Shown here: positions 22,827-35,300 of the stretch, piece after piece | Position numbering within the stretch: position 1 is the stretch's first letter | Layout of the letters: each line of letters begins with the position of its first letter | Origin: Cannabis sativa | Taxonomy: Eukaryota; Streptophyta; Magnoliopsida; Rosales; Cannabaceae | Reading direction: 5' to 3' | DNA length: 64,000 nucleotides | Assembly (NCBI RefSeq): GCF_029168945.1 | Contig: NC_083608.1 | Coordinates: 15,146,136-15,210,135 of the forward strand | Made by a program: the position numbers and the translations under genes | The notes under the pieces: generated by a model | What the model saw: the letters and a program-made list of their open reading frames with translations, nothing else | Databases searched by the model: none | Told to the model about the DNA's origin: nothing

Positions 22827-25800
22827 ATGTCTTCATCTGATTTTGAATCTCCAAAGAAAACATCTAAAAATACACAATCCCCTTCTTCTACTCGTGGTGT
22901 GAAAAGAAAGTGCATTGGTGAAACATCTAAATGGAACAAGGTTTTTTCTAATTATTCTCTTAAATTACCAAGCTACTTATTTTCCATGCTCTTTTATTTA
23001 ATATCAGTTTATTCATGATTTATTTTCAATGATCTTTTATATTGAAATTTAATATTAATTCATCTTAGACTAGACTAATTTGAAACTTTTATTTATTTAG
23101 ATTTAAATTTACCCAATCTTTTTTTTCCCTATTATTGTAGCTTACTTTTAATAATTTACCAGGTTACTTTTATTAATTTATGCAGGTTCCTCAATATATG
23201 ATATCCCAAACAAAGCGATTTGGAACAAAAGTACAACCTTTCAATGATCTCTCAGTGATTTCTGACTTGAACACTACTTTCACTAATAAACAGAAGGAGC
23301 TGTTTAAAGCAACACCTTTTGGACATTTTTTAAAATTTCCAAAGGATCTTAAATTTCAAGCTCAGTCAGTACATCACATCATCTTGAGAGAGGTCTATTC
23401 GATGTCTGAAGATGTTGAGTTTTGGTTTAAGATAAATGGGGCTATGGTAAGGTTCTCGATAGAGGAATTTTCCTTGATTACTGGACTGAAATGTCATGGT
23501 AACGATGATGATTCTATCTTTGTTGAGAAGGATGAGAGTTTAAAGAAAGTACTTTTTAAAGAAAGCAAGGGTTTGATAACAAAAAAAGAAGTTAGGAATG
23601 CTTTCATTCGGAAGAGAGCAAAAGGGGATGTTAATATGGTCAAACTTGGTTTGGTCCATTTTCTTGCTAATTTTTTATTTGGTACTCGTTTCACCGAAAC
23701 CAAAGTGAGCAATTTCTTTTGGAATATTGTTGATTCAGATGATGCCACTTTTCAACAATTCCCATATGGTAAACTTTTATGGGAAAAATCTCGTCATTCA
23801 ATGAGATTAAGTCTCATGAAAAAAGAAGAGATTTTTGAGAAGATGTTTGATGAGGAAACAGGAAAAGTTCAACCATATTCCTACAAGCTATTTGGTTTTC
23901 CATATGCATTTTTGATATGGATATTTGAGACTATTCCTGCTCTTTCTCCAACTTTTTGTGAGAAGGTTTGTGATGATGCTCAAAGGATTTTATGCTGGAA
24001 ATGTACACGCAAACCGAGTTATTCCACATTAAATAAGAAAATTTTTACCCGAAAAAAGGTAAATTTATTGGTTTATTTATTGTAGATTTAATTGTGGTTA
24101 TTGAAATGTAGCTTAACTTTTGTTAGAATTGGTTTTATAAATTTATAATACTCATGTTAATAAATATTTCTGGTTTAAAGTAACAAGATTACTTATTATT
24201 TTTGTCAAAAGTAACCAAGTTACTTTATCATGTTTGTTAAGTAACCAAGTTACTTTAGAGCATGCTGAATATTTTTATTATTTTTTTGTGTAGCTGGAAG
24301 TAGTTCAGTTGCTACCTAAAGAATCTGAGAAAGAAAGTGAAATATTAAAGGAATTTTCATTCCAACCCAAGTTTATGTTTAGAGAAGCCCCACAAACAGA
24401 AGTTCAACCATTGACGGAGATTCTAATTTTAAGGCCTAGTACTTCAGTACCTAAAGCAAAAGAAAAATCACCTGTAAGTATTGATTTTTTTTTTCTTTTT
24501 CTTATGTTTTATTTTCACTTGATTTTGTTTTATTAACGTGTTTCACTTTGTTTTAGGTTATGGAAACCAAAAATTACAATGCCGAGTTCAAAAAACTTGA
24601 TAAACGGATGAAAGATATCTTATCAAACCAAAAAAATATTCATGGCGAACTTGTGATATTCAACCAAAATTTTAAAGATTTTGTAAGATTCTAAGTGAAT
24701 ACACAAGGAGTACTCCATCCGGTACATCTAATGTTGATAAGTGTGTTCTTGAAAATGATGTTCCTCTTACTAAGGTAACCGGTTTCTTTTCATTCTACAA
24801 CTAATGAATTTAAATTGCTAACTTGTTTGTTTATTTTAATTTCAGAAGGACAAAATTGAACATTCTTTATCTGGCCATGAAGTTGTACCTGGTAATGTTC
24901 ATGCGGATGATGGATATGTTGACCCTCAAAATGAGGTACAAGAATAAATATTTATCCTATTTATTTCTAAGTATCAGGTTACTTTTTGTAGATACTTATT
25001 ATCATATTTTCGTTATTATTCTTGGCAGGAACTCGAAGGCAAAAAATTGATGGGTGCTTTAGTTATAGAGGATCATGATTGTACTGATGAGGTTGTTGAT
25101 GCCGCTTATTCTGGTTTCAGTGCAGCAATGAAATTTATTCAAAAATCCAAAGGAGAAGGAGCTCAAGTATGTTTTAATAATTTATAATTATTTCATACTC
25201 TTTTATTTAAAATTTTTGTTGTCTTATGTTTTCGTGTTGTTGTTTCCCCTGATTTGAAGAGCACAACTGAAAAAGGCCAAATTGTCTACTGAGAATATGG
25301 TTGATTTAGAGAAAAGGGAGCCCAAACCTTCTGCGATCTTTCAATCCCCTTTTGTTACTGATTTTGGTTCATCAGAACCTGTACCAGTAGGGAAAAGGAA
25401 GAATTTAGAGATTGTGAAGGGAATCATTCCCTTTCGTAAGGAGATTGGGAAGAATGCTACTACTGAAGAAACACAAGCATACAACGACTGGTATTTTGAG
25501 GGTTATAAACCTAACACTAAGTCAGTATTCTCTTTCTTCTTTTATTCGTTTTTTTTTTTTAAATTTTCACTACATAGCATTTTTGTTTTTTGATTGTAGA
25601 AATAAGTTCGTGGCTGACGCTAATGACATTGATTTTGATTTTGGGATCATGCACATAAAAAAAAATATTGGTTTTACCAACTTCAAACTTGTGGTCAATT
25701 TTTGTCTGATTCTGTAAGTATATTGTTTTATCAGTTCAAGACCAAGTTACATTATTATTTATTTTATAGTTTGATTAAAAGTAACATGTTACTTTTCATT

Positions 25801-26858
25801 TTCTTTAATTTATGCCTTTTATTTTTCAATTTGCTATAAATTAAGTGGCTAATTGATTATCCTCTCTTTTTTATTGCAGCATATCGATGTTATTATGTAT
25901 TATCTTAGGAAAAAGATCATGCACAGTGGTACTATCAACTTATTGGTTACGACTACTGATTCAATTTTCTATAAAGTTGTTAGAACTACTTATGAGAGTT
26001 ACTTAGCCAACGGCAGCAATGTGATCAACCAGGAAAGCATTATTGCAAAATACATGTCTGGACAATCATTATCATGTAGTGTTCCATGGTATTACCTTGA
26101 TCATGTTGCGATTCCAGCTCATGTTACAGATGAAGTGCATTATATTCTTGCACATTTCAATATTAGAGAGAGGTGCTTGGTGGTGTATAATTCTATGACT
26201 CCGAGAGTGAATAAGAAACCTGTTGAGAAAAGCCGTTACGGCATTCTCTGTGTTGATTCCTTTGTTTATGGAGTGTATTGGCTTCTATAATACGAGGGCA
26301 GACATAGACTTCAATCAAGGTCCATATGCAGTTGCAAGGTCTCATCCTTTGGCTATAAAGTTTGCAAAAGGTGTTCCTCAACAAGAAGATTGGTAAGTAA
26401 CATATTTTAATTTCTATGTGGTAGTTTTTTATTAATTTTAAATGTTATTTTTTTAAAGTATTTTCACACTTATTTGCAGTGACTATGGTGCATTTGTGAT
26501 TGCTTTTGCTGATCACATAATTCATGACACCATAAATGGCATATCTCCTAAACTCAACATTGCCAATTATCGTGATGACCTTGCTGTTTGTCTTTACCAT
26601 CATGCTAAAAAGAAGCAAGAGGATGGGTACAAGACTGATGTAGAGGAACCTGAAAAGCCTGAGAAAACGAAGAAGATGACTGATGTAGAAGAACCTGAAA
26701 AGCCCGAGAAGGAAAAGAAGAAGACTGATGCAGAGGCACCTGAAAAGACTGAGAAGAAGAAAAAGAAGGATGTTGAAGAGGCACCTAGAAAACTTGAGAA
26801 GAAGAAAAGGAAGGTTGTTCAAGAGGCACCTGAAAAACCAGAGAAGAAAAAGATGTAG
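22827..26858 (+). pseudogene. MULE-1 DUF1985 plus Ulp1-like cysteine protease gene (catalytic Cys lost)
   Basis: Ten exons can be read: 22827-22940, 23186-24058, 24294-24473, 24557-24774, 24846-24935, 25029-25166, 25260-25520, 25600-25713, 25880-26392 and 26480-26858. Exon 1 is Ser/Lys-rich. Exon 2 is a DUF1985-type domain (FGHFLKFPKDLKFQAQ, FSIEEFSLITGL, YKLFGFPYAFLIWIFE). Middle exons are charged linkers. Exons 8-10 form the C48-type (Ulp1) protease with His in DEVHYILAHF. The usual Cys of the D-C-G-F motif is Tyr (SDYGAF, codon 26484-26486). Frameshifts are visible near 24683, in an A9 run at 25657-25665, and in an A4 run at 26228-26231. The C-terminus is a Lys/Glu repeat tail. SUMO-protease function is family knowledge; this copy is inactive. 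Confidence 0.85.
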
Positions 26859-27564
26859 TAGTTTTATATTTTTTGTGTGAACATAAATTGAGTTCTTATT
26901 CTTAATGTCTCAAAGTGTGCTCTTTGAGATTTCATACTTTGTTTCAAACACACCTGGTTACTTTCTTATATTGTTAGGTTACTTTGTAAAGCATGACAAA
27001 CACACCTGGTTATTTTTTTTCCTAATCTTTTTCAATGAATAGGTGTCTTCTAATTCTTGTTTCAGTAATAAAAATTGGATTTAGTAATGATGAGCTGTAT
27101 TATGTACCAGGTTACTTTATAAATCATAATAGACATACTAAGTTACTTTTTTTTTATTAAATCAAGACATCAAATTTTATAAGTAAAAAAATTAAAATTA
27201 TACTTGAAACAAAAACAAATCTGTATAAATTGAAATTTTAATGGTACCAGGTTAATTAATTTTCTTAATTGAATTTCAAAATACTGATATTAGGTTACTT
27301 TGTTATGTAGTTAGATTACTTTGTAAAGCATGACAAACACACTAGGTTACTTTTTTCTTCTTCATTTTTTTTATTATTTTGTTTAAAAAAAAAAAAAGTA
27401 TTCAAAGTTTGATCAATATTCATTTAAGCAAAAGAACTAATGTTTTCCCAAGGTAAAGAATGTAACAAATCATTACAACCTTATGTAGTATGGTGTCCAT
27501 AGTAACTTGTTCCTTTTTTATGAATGAATATAACGAGCAACATCCTTAAGTAAAAGTAAATGAA
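26859..27564. other. Interval between the convergent MULE-1 genes, rich in a GGTTACTTT motif
   Basis: No coding frame. The words CCTGGTTACTTT, AGGTTACTTTG, ACCAGGTTACTTT, TAAGTTACTTTT and TAGGTTACTTTT recur at about 26952, 26974, 27107, 27140, 27292 and 27342, all in the same orientation. TTTGTAAAGCATGACAAACACAC occurs twice (about 26983 and 27320) next to them; a shorter variant lies at about 27117. Polyadenylation sites of both genes should lie here. Confidence 0.6.
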
Positions 27565-30247
27565 TCATTCTCTTGGCTTGTGTGGCTTCTCCATAGGTGG
27601 GTTTCTGCACGTTTTTCTATTATGACCTGATTTGCCACATCGTCCACACTTCATAACCATTCTTGGCTCTCCCCGTGCTCTTATCCTTCTCCTCCTTGGT
27701 CTACCGGGAGGAATTTTTCCTTTTGGAGGTAGGACAAGTATGTCCAATTCTTCTGGTAGACTCCATTCATCCTCATGTGGCAAAGGATAAACTGTTTCTG
27801 CATAAGTTGCTTTCATTGTTTCAGTTTTGTAGTAAGCAGAACAAAACTCATAGCAATTTAGCCTTTTTTTTGCAATGACAGCAAGTGCATGTGAACATGG
27901 TACTTCATCTTCTTGAAACCTTCTACATGTGCATGTTTTCTCTTGAATATTGACTATATAAGTTCCTCTTTCTTCAATCACTTCTGAAAAAATAGTGTTG
28001 CATTGTCTCACCTGTCAAACATATGTAAAATAACAATAAAAAAAGGTATTACAAATAATGTCACCTGGTACAAATTTGTTCAGTATATTAATATATCAGG
28101 TTACTTTATTTTAGTTTTCAAAATATAGTATTAATCAATTAAAAGCAAACAACATACCTCAAATTTAGTAGATTTTAGATAGTTCTCTCTCAATACAGCT
28201 TCAGCTTCTGATGATATCGCTGTAAAGGTTCCATTCGCCTCATTTCCATTAGTCCAAACCCATTTTTGTACAACGCTTCTTATGCATTCCAACATTTAGG
28301 TTATTGGCAAATTCCTTGCCGCTTTATTTGCTGCATTAATAGACTCCGCTATATTTGATGTCATCATGGTATATCTCCTTTTTGGTGAGTGAGATCTCGC
28401 CCATGTATGGTAACCTACTTTTTCTAAGTTTATACGGGCATCTATTTTGTCAAGAGCAGCCATATAGTACTCAAACCCAACCAATGTATATGCTTTTGCT
28501 ACTTTAACAAAGTTTATAGTCAAATCATCTCCATGGATATGAAGATTGGCCTTAATGTTGTTAAGTAGATGAAAAATGCATGCTCCATGGAAGACATTAG
28601 GGTATACTGTTTGAACAGCATTTTCGATGCTTTGATGTCTATCAGATATGATTACTAGATCTGCAAAAATAATTTTAGTGTTAGGATTTTACTGTTGGTA
28701 ACATGGACAAAATAATAATTTTATTTTGAAAGTAAAAGTAACCTGGTACAAAACAAAATTAAATAGGTGACATTTTACAAGAATTAGAAACAAAAATAAG
28801 ATAAATACAACAGATTACCTTTACGTTCTCCATATGTTTCTTTGAGCTTTGTGAAGAAATATTCCCAAGCTTCATCATTCTCTGAATCGCCAACACCAAA
28901 TGCTAATGGAAAAATATTGTTACTTGCATCCATTGTAGATGCTGTGAACAATGTGCCTCGATATGAAGATTTCATGAAGGTTCCGTCAACCACAATAATT
29001 GGTCTACAATGTTGCCATCCTTTGATGGAATGTGCATATGCTAGATACAAGTATTTGAATCGATCTTTGTCATCTGTGGTCAAGCTAGTAATGGTTCCAG
29101 GATTTGCTACTTTTAACATATGAAGATACATTGGTAACTGTTGGTATGATTCATCTGTCTTTCCTCTTACCAATTCTATAGCTTTTTCTCTTGATCTCCA
29201 AGCTTTTGAGTAACTCATAGATACTCCATAATCATCAAGCATATCTTTCATGATATCATTTGGTGTGTGCACTCTCTTGATTGTCGTAAATTTTGTCTTG
29301 ATGAGCTCTCCAATGACATTGCAATTTGCTTGTCTATGATCCTCCATGATGACTTCCAATGAGCATGTGTGCTCTTTCACATACTTCCTAACTTTGAAAT
29401 ATTCAGTATGTTTGAATGTAGAAGCTCTAACATACCATTTACAGTTCTCATCCACACAAGTGACAACATACTCTCTTGGTTCTGATCTCTTTGTTCTAAA
29501 TTGAAAGTTGTTGATCATGGCATAGTAGCAAAGTCCAGATTTGAACATTTTTTTATCTTTGAAAAGTTGTCCTTCTACTAATGTTTGCAACTTGTGAGTT
29601 TCAATGATTGTCTTATCTTCTTCCCTTTTTCTTTTGTTTCTTGTAGTTTCTTCAATGATGAAGTCAGCAACTTCATTAGTATAATCAGCGAGTCTTCTGG
29701 AATTATGGTTACTTGAGGTACCATCTTCAAATATCTCACTTTCAATTATTGTTCTTGCTTGTAGTACCAAGGAACCAATCCCCATGTTGTGTATTGCAGC
29801 TTGATTTTTTTGTGAATGTTGGTAATGTGTTTGGATCAATTCATGATTAGTAACCTGTCACAAAAACTAAAGTTATTCTTTTAATTAACATATAACATTA
29901 TTTCAAAATCATATATGTTTAATTGTTACCGTATTTTGGAATGAAGTATAATAACATTCTTCTATGCACAATGGTAACTCAAGTATAGAATTGCAACTCT
30001 TCTTCAAGTCTATGTAAAAAAGCACCGAGTTGTTAGTCAACATCTTTATCGGTGGCTCACTTTTAGTTACTTGGTATGAGATCTCAACATTGTCCCAAGT
30101 AGTGTTTATTTCATTTTTGATCAAATTTCCAAGATCAAATAATGAACAATTCTCTGGAATATGTACACCAGCCACTTTGTAATTTGAGTAGCAGTTACTT
30201 TCATTCCACTCTCCTCCATAATGAATTAATGCTTTAACAAAATTCAT
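27565..30247 (-). pseudogene. MULE-1 MURA-type transposase gene (one nonsense codon)
   Basis: Four exons on the minus strand: 30247-29930, 29854-28819, 28660-28158 and 28011-27565, with GT/AG borders. Exon 1 is an N-terminal domain (MNFVKALIHYGGEW). Exon 2 holds the FLYWCH/MuDR-type DNA-binding region (VTCVDENCKWYVRAS ... EHTCSLE) and the first catalytic Asp (IIVVDGTFMK). Exon 3 holds the second Asp (VIISDRHQSI) and the Glu block (MTSNIAESINAAN). Exon 4 holds the SWIM zinc finger (CTCRRFQEDEVPCSHALA), a basic stretch and a CCHC knuckle (CGRCGKSGHNRKTC). The only break I see is a TAA at 28296-28298 just after NLPIT; MULE-2 reads through at this point. The three acidic residues are kept, so a single base change separates this gene from an open frame. 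Confidence 0.88.
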
Positions 30248-30337
30248 TCTCCAAGAAAATTACAAGTATCAGGTCACTTCCTGAAGCAAAAAGAAAAAAT
30301 AAAAATCATTTATACAGATTTGTGGTATAAGAAACAC

Positions 30338-30510
30338 AACCATATTCAAATTGTACCCACAACACAACGAACACAACCATATTCAAATTTAAAGTTCCAG
30401 GTTACATTCAGAGGCAATAAAAAACCCTAAGATTGAACTAGCAGGTGACTTTTTTCAAGGCATGGTATTTTTCTGCTATTAATTGCAGCCACAACACAAC
30501 AAACACAACC
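30338..30510. repeat. 132-bp tandem array, left part (one unit plus a deleted unit)
   Basis: A full unit starts at 30375 (AACCATATTCAAATTTAAAG) and runs to the LTR of gypsy copy B at 30511. An internally deleted unit begins near 30338. The array resumes on the other side of the insertion at 42846. Confidence 0.85.
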
Positions 30511-31291
30511 TGTTGACCGAGATTTTCGGCAACTATTAAAATATGATTATAGTAGTGAGCTGTAAGAAAGCGAGATGAGGATTTTTTACGTGGTTGGGGC
30601 GTTAATGAGCCTTAGTCCACGAGTCTTTGTTATTAATGGATGTATTTAATACAGATTCCACACTTGAGAGAATGTTCTTCTCATAAATACAGAGAATGTT
30701 CTTGTTGAGTATTTTTTCTTCTTGCTCTTATGCAACCCAAGATTCTCGACCCCATTAAATGAGCTTTGAGGGGGTATTTATAGTGTTTTGGTGGGGTGAT
30801 CCCTAGGATTGTTCTTACAAATGTATCTGTAAGTATCCATAAAGTTGGGTATTCCCAATGAATATACCATGGGTGATGCATGGTCAAATCCCTAGGCGCT
30901 GTAGGGTTTTTATGAGGAATGTCCTTTTTGCCTTGTGATTGACGTGACTCTTCGCAGAGTAGCCGTCGCTAGACTTAAATGATCATTACTGTAGCACTGT
31001 TGTTTGGGGGTTGTGCCGTCAGACTTTATTGCGTGTTTCAGTCCCAACACGCTTCCTCCCATGCGGCATTAAATGCGACTTGATTACTCAGGCGAGGCCT
31101 GACACATCCCGGAGAGGCTTCATGCTATGCGAGCTTCCGGGAGTACCTTGTACTCCGGGTGCCTCCTCCGGGACCCATACCCAGGGTGCTTCCTTGTGGC
31201 GCACAAAGACTTATCAAATATTTACAAGTTATCTGATCCACGTGTCCCTTTTCGACTGGTCCACATATTTTGGGCGAATTCAGGGGCAACA
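30511..31291 (-). repeat. 3' LTR of gypsy copy B
   Basis: 781 bp, TGTTG...CAACA. Nearly identical to 42065-42845; differences seen include a g/a in AGTGAGCTG versus AGTGAACTG and CCACATATT versus CCACGTATT. Confidence 0.96.
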
Positions 31292-31304
31292 TTTACCCCC
31301 CAAG
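31292..31304 (-). other. Polypurine tract of gypsy copy B
   Basis: The minus strand reads CTTGGGGGGTAAA immediately before the 3' LTR, the usual plus-strand priming site for LTR retrotransposons. Confidence 0.8.
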
Positions 31305-31339
31305 CCTTGTTTACTTGGAAAAATAAACCAAGGCTTGCT

Positions 31340-31545
31340 CAAGTGCCTCCGGTTGACTCCTCGTTTCCCTGGCTCAAGCCCAGAGCGCGTGAGGGCACAT
31401 TTAATGATGACATTTAATGCAGCGATTCGCTTTTTGCAGGGATGTCTCCGGCCGCCTCCTCGGTTTCTTGACACGAGCTTGGGGCGCGTGTGGGTGCGTC
31501 TAATGATGGCATTAAATGCTGCGATTCGCTTTTTGCAGAGGTCGA
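31340..31545 (+). repeat. Tandem duplication of about 99 bp upstream of the antisense gene
   Basis: The word GCGATTCGCTTTTTGCAG appears at about 31422 and 31521. The preceding sequence (GCGCGTG...TAATGATG.CATT.AATGC) is also repeated. It lies between the polypurine tract and the TATA box at 31724. Confidence 0.7.
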
Positions 31546-31723
31546 TTCGTTTCACGCCCTTTGATTGATGCGGTGCATTAATGGTGTCAGACGGATACTC
31601 AAACGTTTCCACCGCCTTTATGGCAGCTTGATCTGATCCGTTTATTTTCAGGAATTCGAATCGTGCATCTCCCCCACCGTACGATTGGTAGGTGGTGACG
31701 CCTGTTCCTCATGCATTTTTGCC

Positions 31724-31730
31724 TATAAAA
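31724..31730 (+). promoter_or_regulatory. TATA box of the antisense gene in gypsy copy B
   Basis: TATAAAA on the plus strand (context GCCTATAAAAGCC) in an otherwise GC-balanced stretch, about 210 bp before a good intron donor (GTAAGT at 31929). The leader intron would run to TTTCTCACAG at 32383, nine bases before the ATG at 32392. Confidence 0.65.
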
Positions 31731-32391
31731 GCCACCATCTTTCCTTCATTTTGGTTACTTTCCATTCCTTGCCATTTTTGTTCGAATTTCACAGAGAGAA
31801 AATTCTTCAAAACAGCACGAACTGTCTTAGCACTTAGACACTTCTTCCACTTTTCCAGTGTTTGCTTTCACCAGTTCTTCTCAACTTTTACTCGACCACA
31901 TTCAGGACCCCCAGTTCAACGACTTACTGTAAGTTTCTTGCATCCTTAGATAATAACATGCTTTTACTTGTTTCGTTCGTTTTTCTGGGTTCGTACTTTG
32001 AGATTCTTGGGTGTGCGAGTGTTTAAGTTCTTCAAGTGTTCTGTTTTATGTCTACTGCTTTAGTTGTAGGATCGCCATTATCATGTCTCTGTTATAATGT
32101 GTACTTTTGTTGAAGAGAGCCATGTGTTCTTCATTCAACAGTTGCTTAGGGCATAGGATGGTTTTTTTTTTCTTTTTTCTTTTTATTCTGTAAAACCACT
32201 TTCTGCGATTTCACTGCACCCGACACTTGTTCAGGGGATTTCTCTAGGGTTTCCCATGTGACACGTGTCCGGAGGGGGCCTCTTTCCAGCGGTTAGGGGA
32301 CCCCCGCTCCCTTTTTCTTGACTTAGGGTTTGGTATGGGACCTAACTGCTGGAATTTTCTTTTTCCCTTTTTGTTTCTCACAGAACACAAA

Positions 32392-35300
32392 ATGTCTGCT
32401 TCTGGTTCGAAATCTTCAAAGAAGAGTGGGAAAAGCATGGCCACGTTGGAGGAGGTTTCCCTGGGGCCTGTTGCCCAGGAGGGGTACAAATCCCGAGCGA
32501 CCGGGTGGGAAGCGGCTGAGCTTCGATCCACCCTAACTTGTCCTCACCAGCTGGAGAATATTATAGAAGTTGCTGGGATCAAACCCTCCACTTCAGGGAC
32601 CTATCACCGGCCTCCTCGCGACTCGGAAACGCCTAATCACAACTATGACGGCTTCGGGGCTTGGAGTCAGACTCATTTGATGGCCGGTGCCATGCTCCCG
32701 CTTCAAGATTATTTTGTTAATTTCCTTGTATTTGTCGGCCTTGCGCCATACCAACTCATTCCTCAAGCTTACCACCTGCTTTCAGGCTTATTTATTTTTT
32801 ATACCGCCCGCGGATGGGGATCTCCCAGCCCGGCGGAAATTTTATATTTTTATGAACTTGTATCCGTCCCCAAGAAAGGGGACAAACTTAAGGACGGTTT
32901 TTATGGGTTCCAGATCCATCCTGCTAACGAGGGGGTGGTTCCGTATAATAGGCAGACTCACGTTAAGGAGTATCGCCATCACTTTTTCTTCTCCTCCGGG
33001 TTCAGGGTCGTGGACCACCCGGAGCTCCTCACGGAGTGGGTGCGGATCCCACCTTACCAACGGACGCCCCCTACTCAGACTTTCCTCCGAAGGGCCCAAG
33101 CCTTTGCTTCCTATGACCGCGCCGATCTCGATGTTGGGGGCTTAGTCACCACGGAAAAATTGTAGGAAGGCCAAACTTATCCTTCCTCACCAATCCGTAG
33201 AGGACTCCAACCTCTCGCGGGTCATTTGTCCCAATGTGAGGGCGCCGGTTGCGGAAAAGGCCTTCCGGGATGAGCTCATTGCTACAGCAGAGAAAAAATA
33301 TCAAGATTATCTCTACCGGAAGGCCCAGGAGAAAGCATACTCTCAGGCCCAGGCTGCCTCTGGGAGAGGACTTCGCGTGGGGAGTCCGGTGGTGCGAAGG
33401 AGTCAAGCCATTGCCGGGAAGTCCGAGGCTAAATTTTTTGACAAGATTCTTCAAGAAGAGATTGGGGATCGTCCTGCCCGGAGGCCCCTTCGTATTGAAG
33501 ATTCTTCAGAGAAGCAAACTTCCCGGCCACAGCCTTCGGTCCGCGAACCAAACTCGGGGGCTCCTGGTGCTAGCACCTCTGGTGCCGGCGGTAAGTCTCC
33601 CTTGATAATTCGTTATGTTCCTTCCGTTGATGAATACACCAGTCGTAGGCCCGTAGGGTTTGACGAGCGTCTTCGTAGATTTAGGATGCCATCGACCCGG
33701 TGGGAGGATCGTTTGAAGGAATTTTATTTTTCGAACTTAGGAGATTATCTAGGTCGGTCCTGGATGGGCTCCGGCCCTCCGGAACCTATTCCCTTAGGTC
33801 CTTCAGCTTACATAACGTCCAGCTGGTTCCGGCCCTCGGACAGTTATCTCGGAGATGACGCTGCCAGCATTAAAGTTCAGGACTTTGCTAGGGCCGAATT
33901 AGGAAGTTCGGGTAGGAGTAGCTTATTTGTTGTATCTTGTATAAGTGGTTCCTCACGGACTTCTAACACTTGCTTATTTTGTGAAACAGGTATCTCCATG
34001 GATGCCATTCTGGACCAGCTTGCCGGAGTTCATACTCCCGTGGCTCCTTTGGTCTTTACCTCTTCTCCCCCGGCCCCTTCCTTGAAGGTTTCTTCCAGCG
34101 CTCCCCCCGACACTATTGACTTAGTGGATGACGAGGAGGTGCTTCCGGGAGAAGGCCAAGGGAAGGGATGGGACTTCTCGAAGGAAGCCGCTGAGGGTGC
34201 GGGAGAGCCCCGAGCCCTTCCGGAGGAAGCTGAGGAGGGCGAAGAGGAGCCTGAGGTGGCTTTGATTCGTAAGCGCAAGGGCAAGATGATTGCCCAGGAT
34301 GAGCCCAAGAAGCCTCGGAGGGCCGACACTCCTGCTCATGGTCTGGACGGCGGGGTCTCCCCCATGGAGGAAAATCCTGCTCCTCCCAACATCGTGCAAA
34401 CCCCAATTCCGGGGGACGAGGTGAGGCAGGAGCTTCGAATAGCCAAGCATAACTATGCTATGGATGAGTACTCCCGGGGGTACGCCAAAGTGGAAGCCCT
34501 TAGGAGGATTGTGCGGGCGAAGGTCGAGGCGAGCATCAACCACCCAGATTACCAGGATCCGTGGGACCTTAATCTGGACCCCTTATCGGACTGGTTCCGC
34601 CGCTTCCTAGGGCCCACCTTGGCTCCTTTTGCCGCGGAGATGACCGGCGAGTTCGCTTCTCAGCTCACCCGATGCGCGCCTAAGCGGTTTGCCACTTGCG
34701 CTTCCCTGAACTCCATCTTCCAAGTCCAGGACCTCAGCCATTCTCTCACGGTGGTAAGTACTTTGCAATTTTTGCTTTTCATTTTATTGTTTATATTTTA
34801 TTTTTTCCTTTGAGAAACTTCTCCTTCTTATCCTTGCATTATGTTTCAGCTTGCTGCTGAGGCTGGCCGCCTCTCCAAGAACATTATAAATCATGGCTTC
34901 GTTCTGTCCGACTTTGGGGACATGAACGATGTCCGGAAGGTCCTTCAGGACCTCACAGCGGAGAGGCAGATCTATCGGGAGGCTGCCGAGCGCCAGGAGG
35001 CGGCTGCCAAGGCCAAGGAAGAGGAGGCCAAACGGAGGGAGACCCAGGCGGAGGCCATGATCCGGGACGAGGCCCAGCGGAGGGACAGGATGGAGGCCCA
35101 ACACCAGGAGGAACTAAGGGCTCAAACCGATGCTGCTGACAAGGCCAGGCGAGATCTCCGGGAGGCCAGGGAGGCTTTGGATGAAATGGTCGCCAAGGTG
35201 AGATCTTTAGAGGAAACTCACCAGTCGGACATTGAGTCCAAGGCCGCTCTAGCTGCGGAGTTGAAGGAGCTTAGGGTTTTCAAAGAACAATCCATCAGGA

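Noticed and set aside
22827..26858. Reading the Ulp1-like gene as a host SUMO protease gene
   Set aside because: It is paired with a convergent MURA transposase, carries DUF1985, and the same pair occurs again at 53101-61087.
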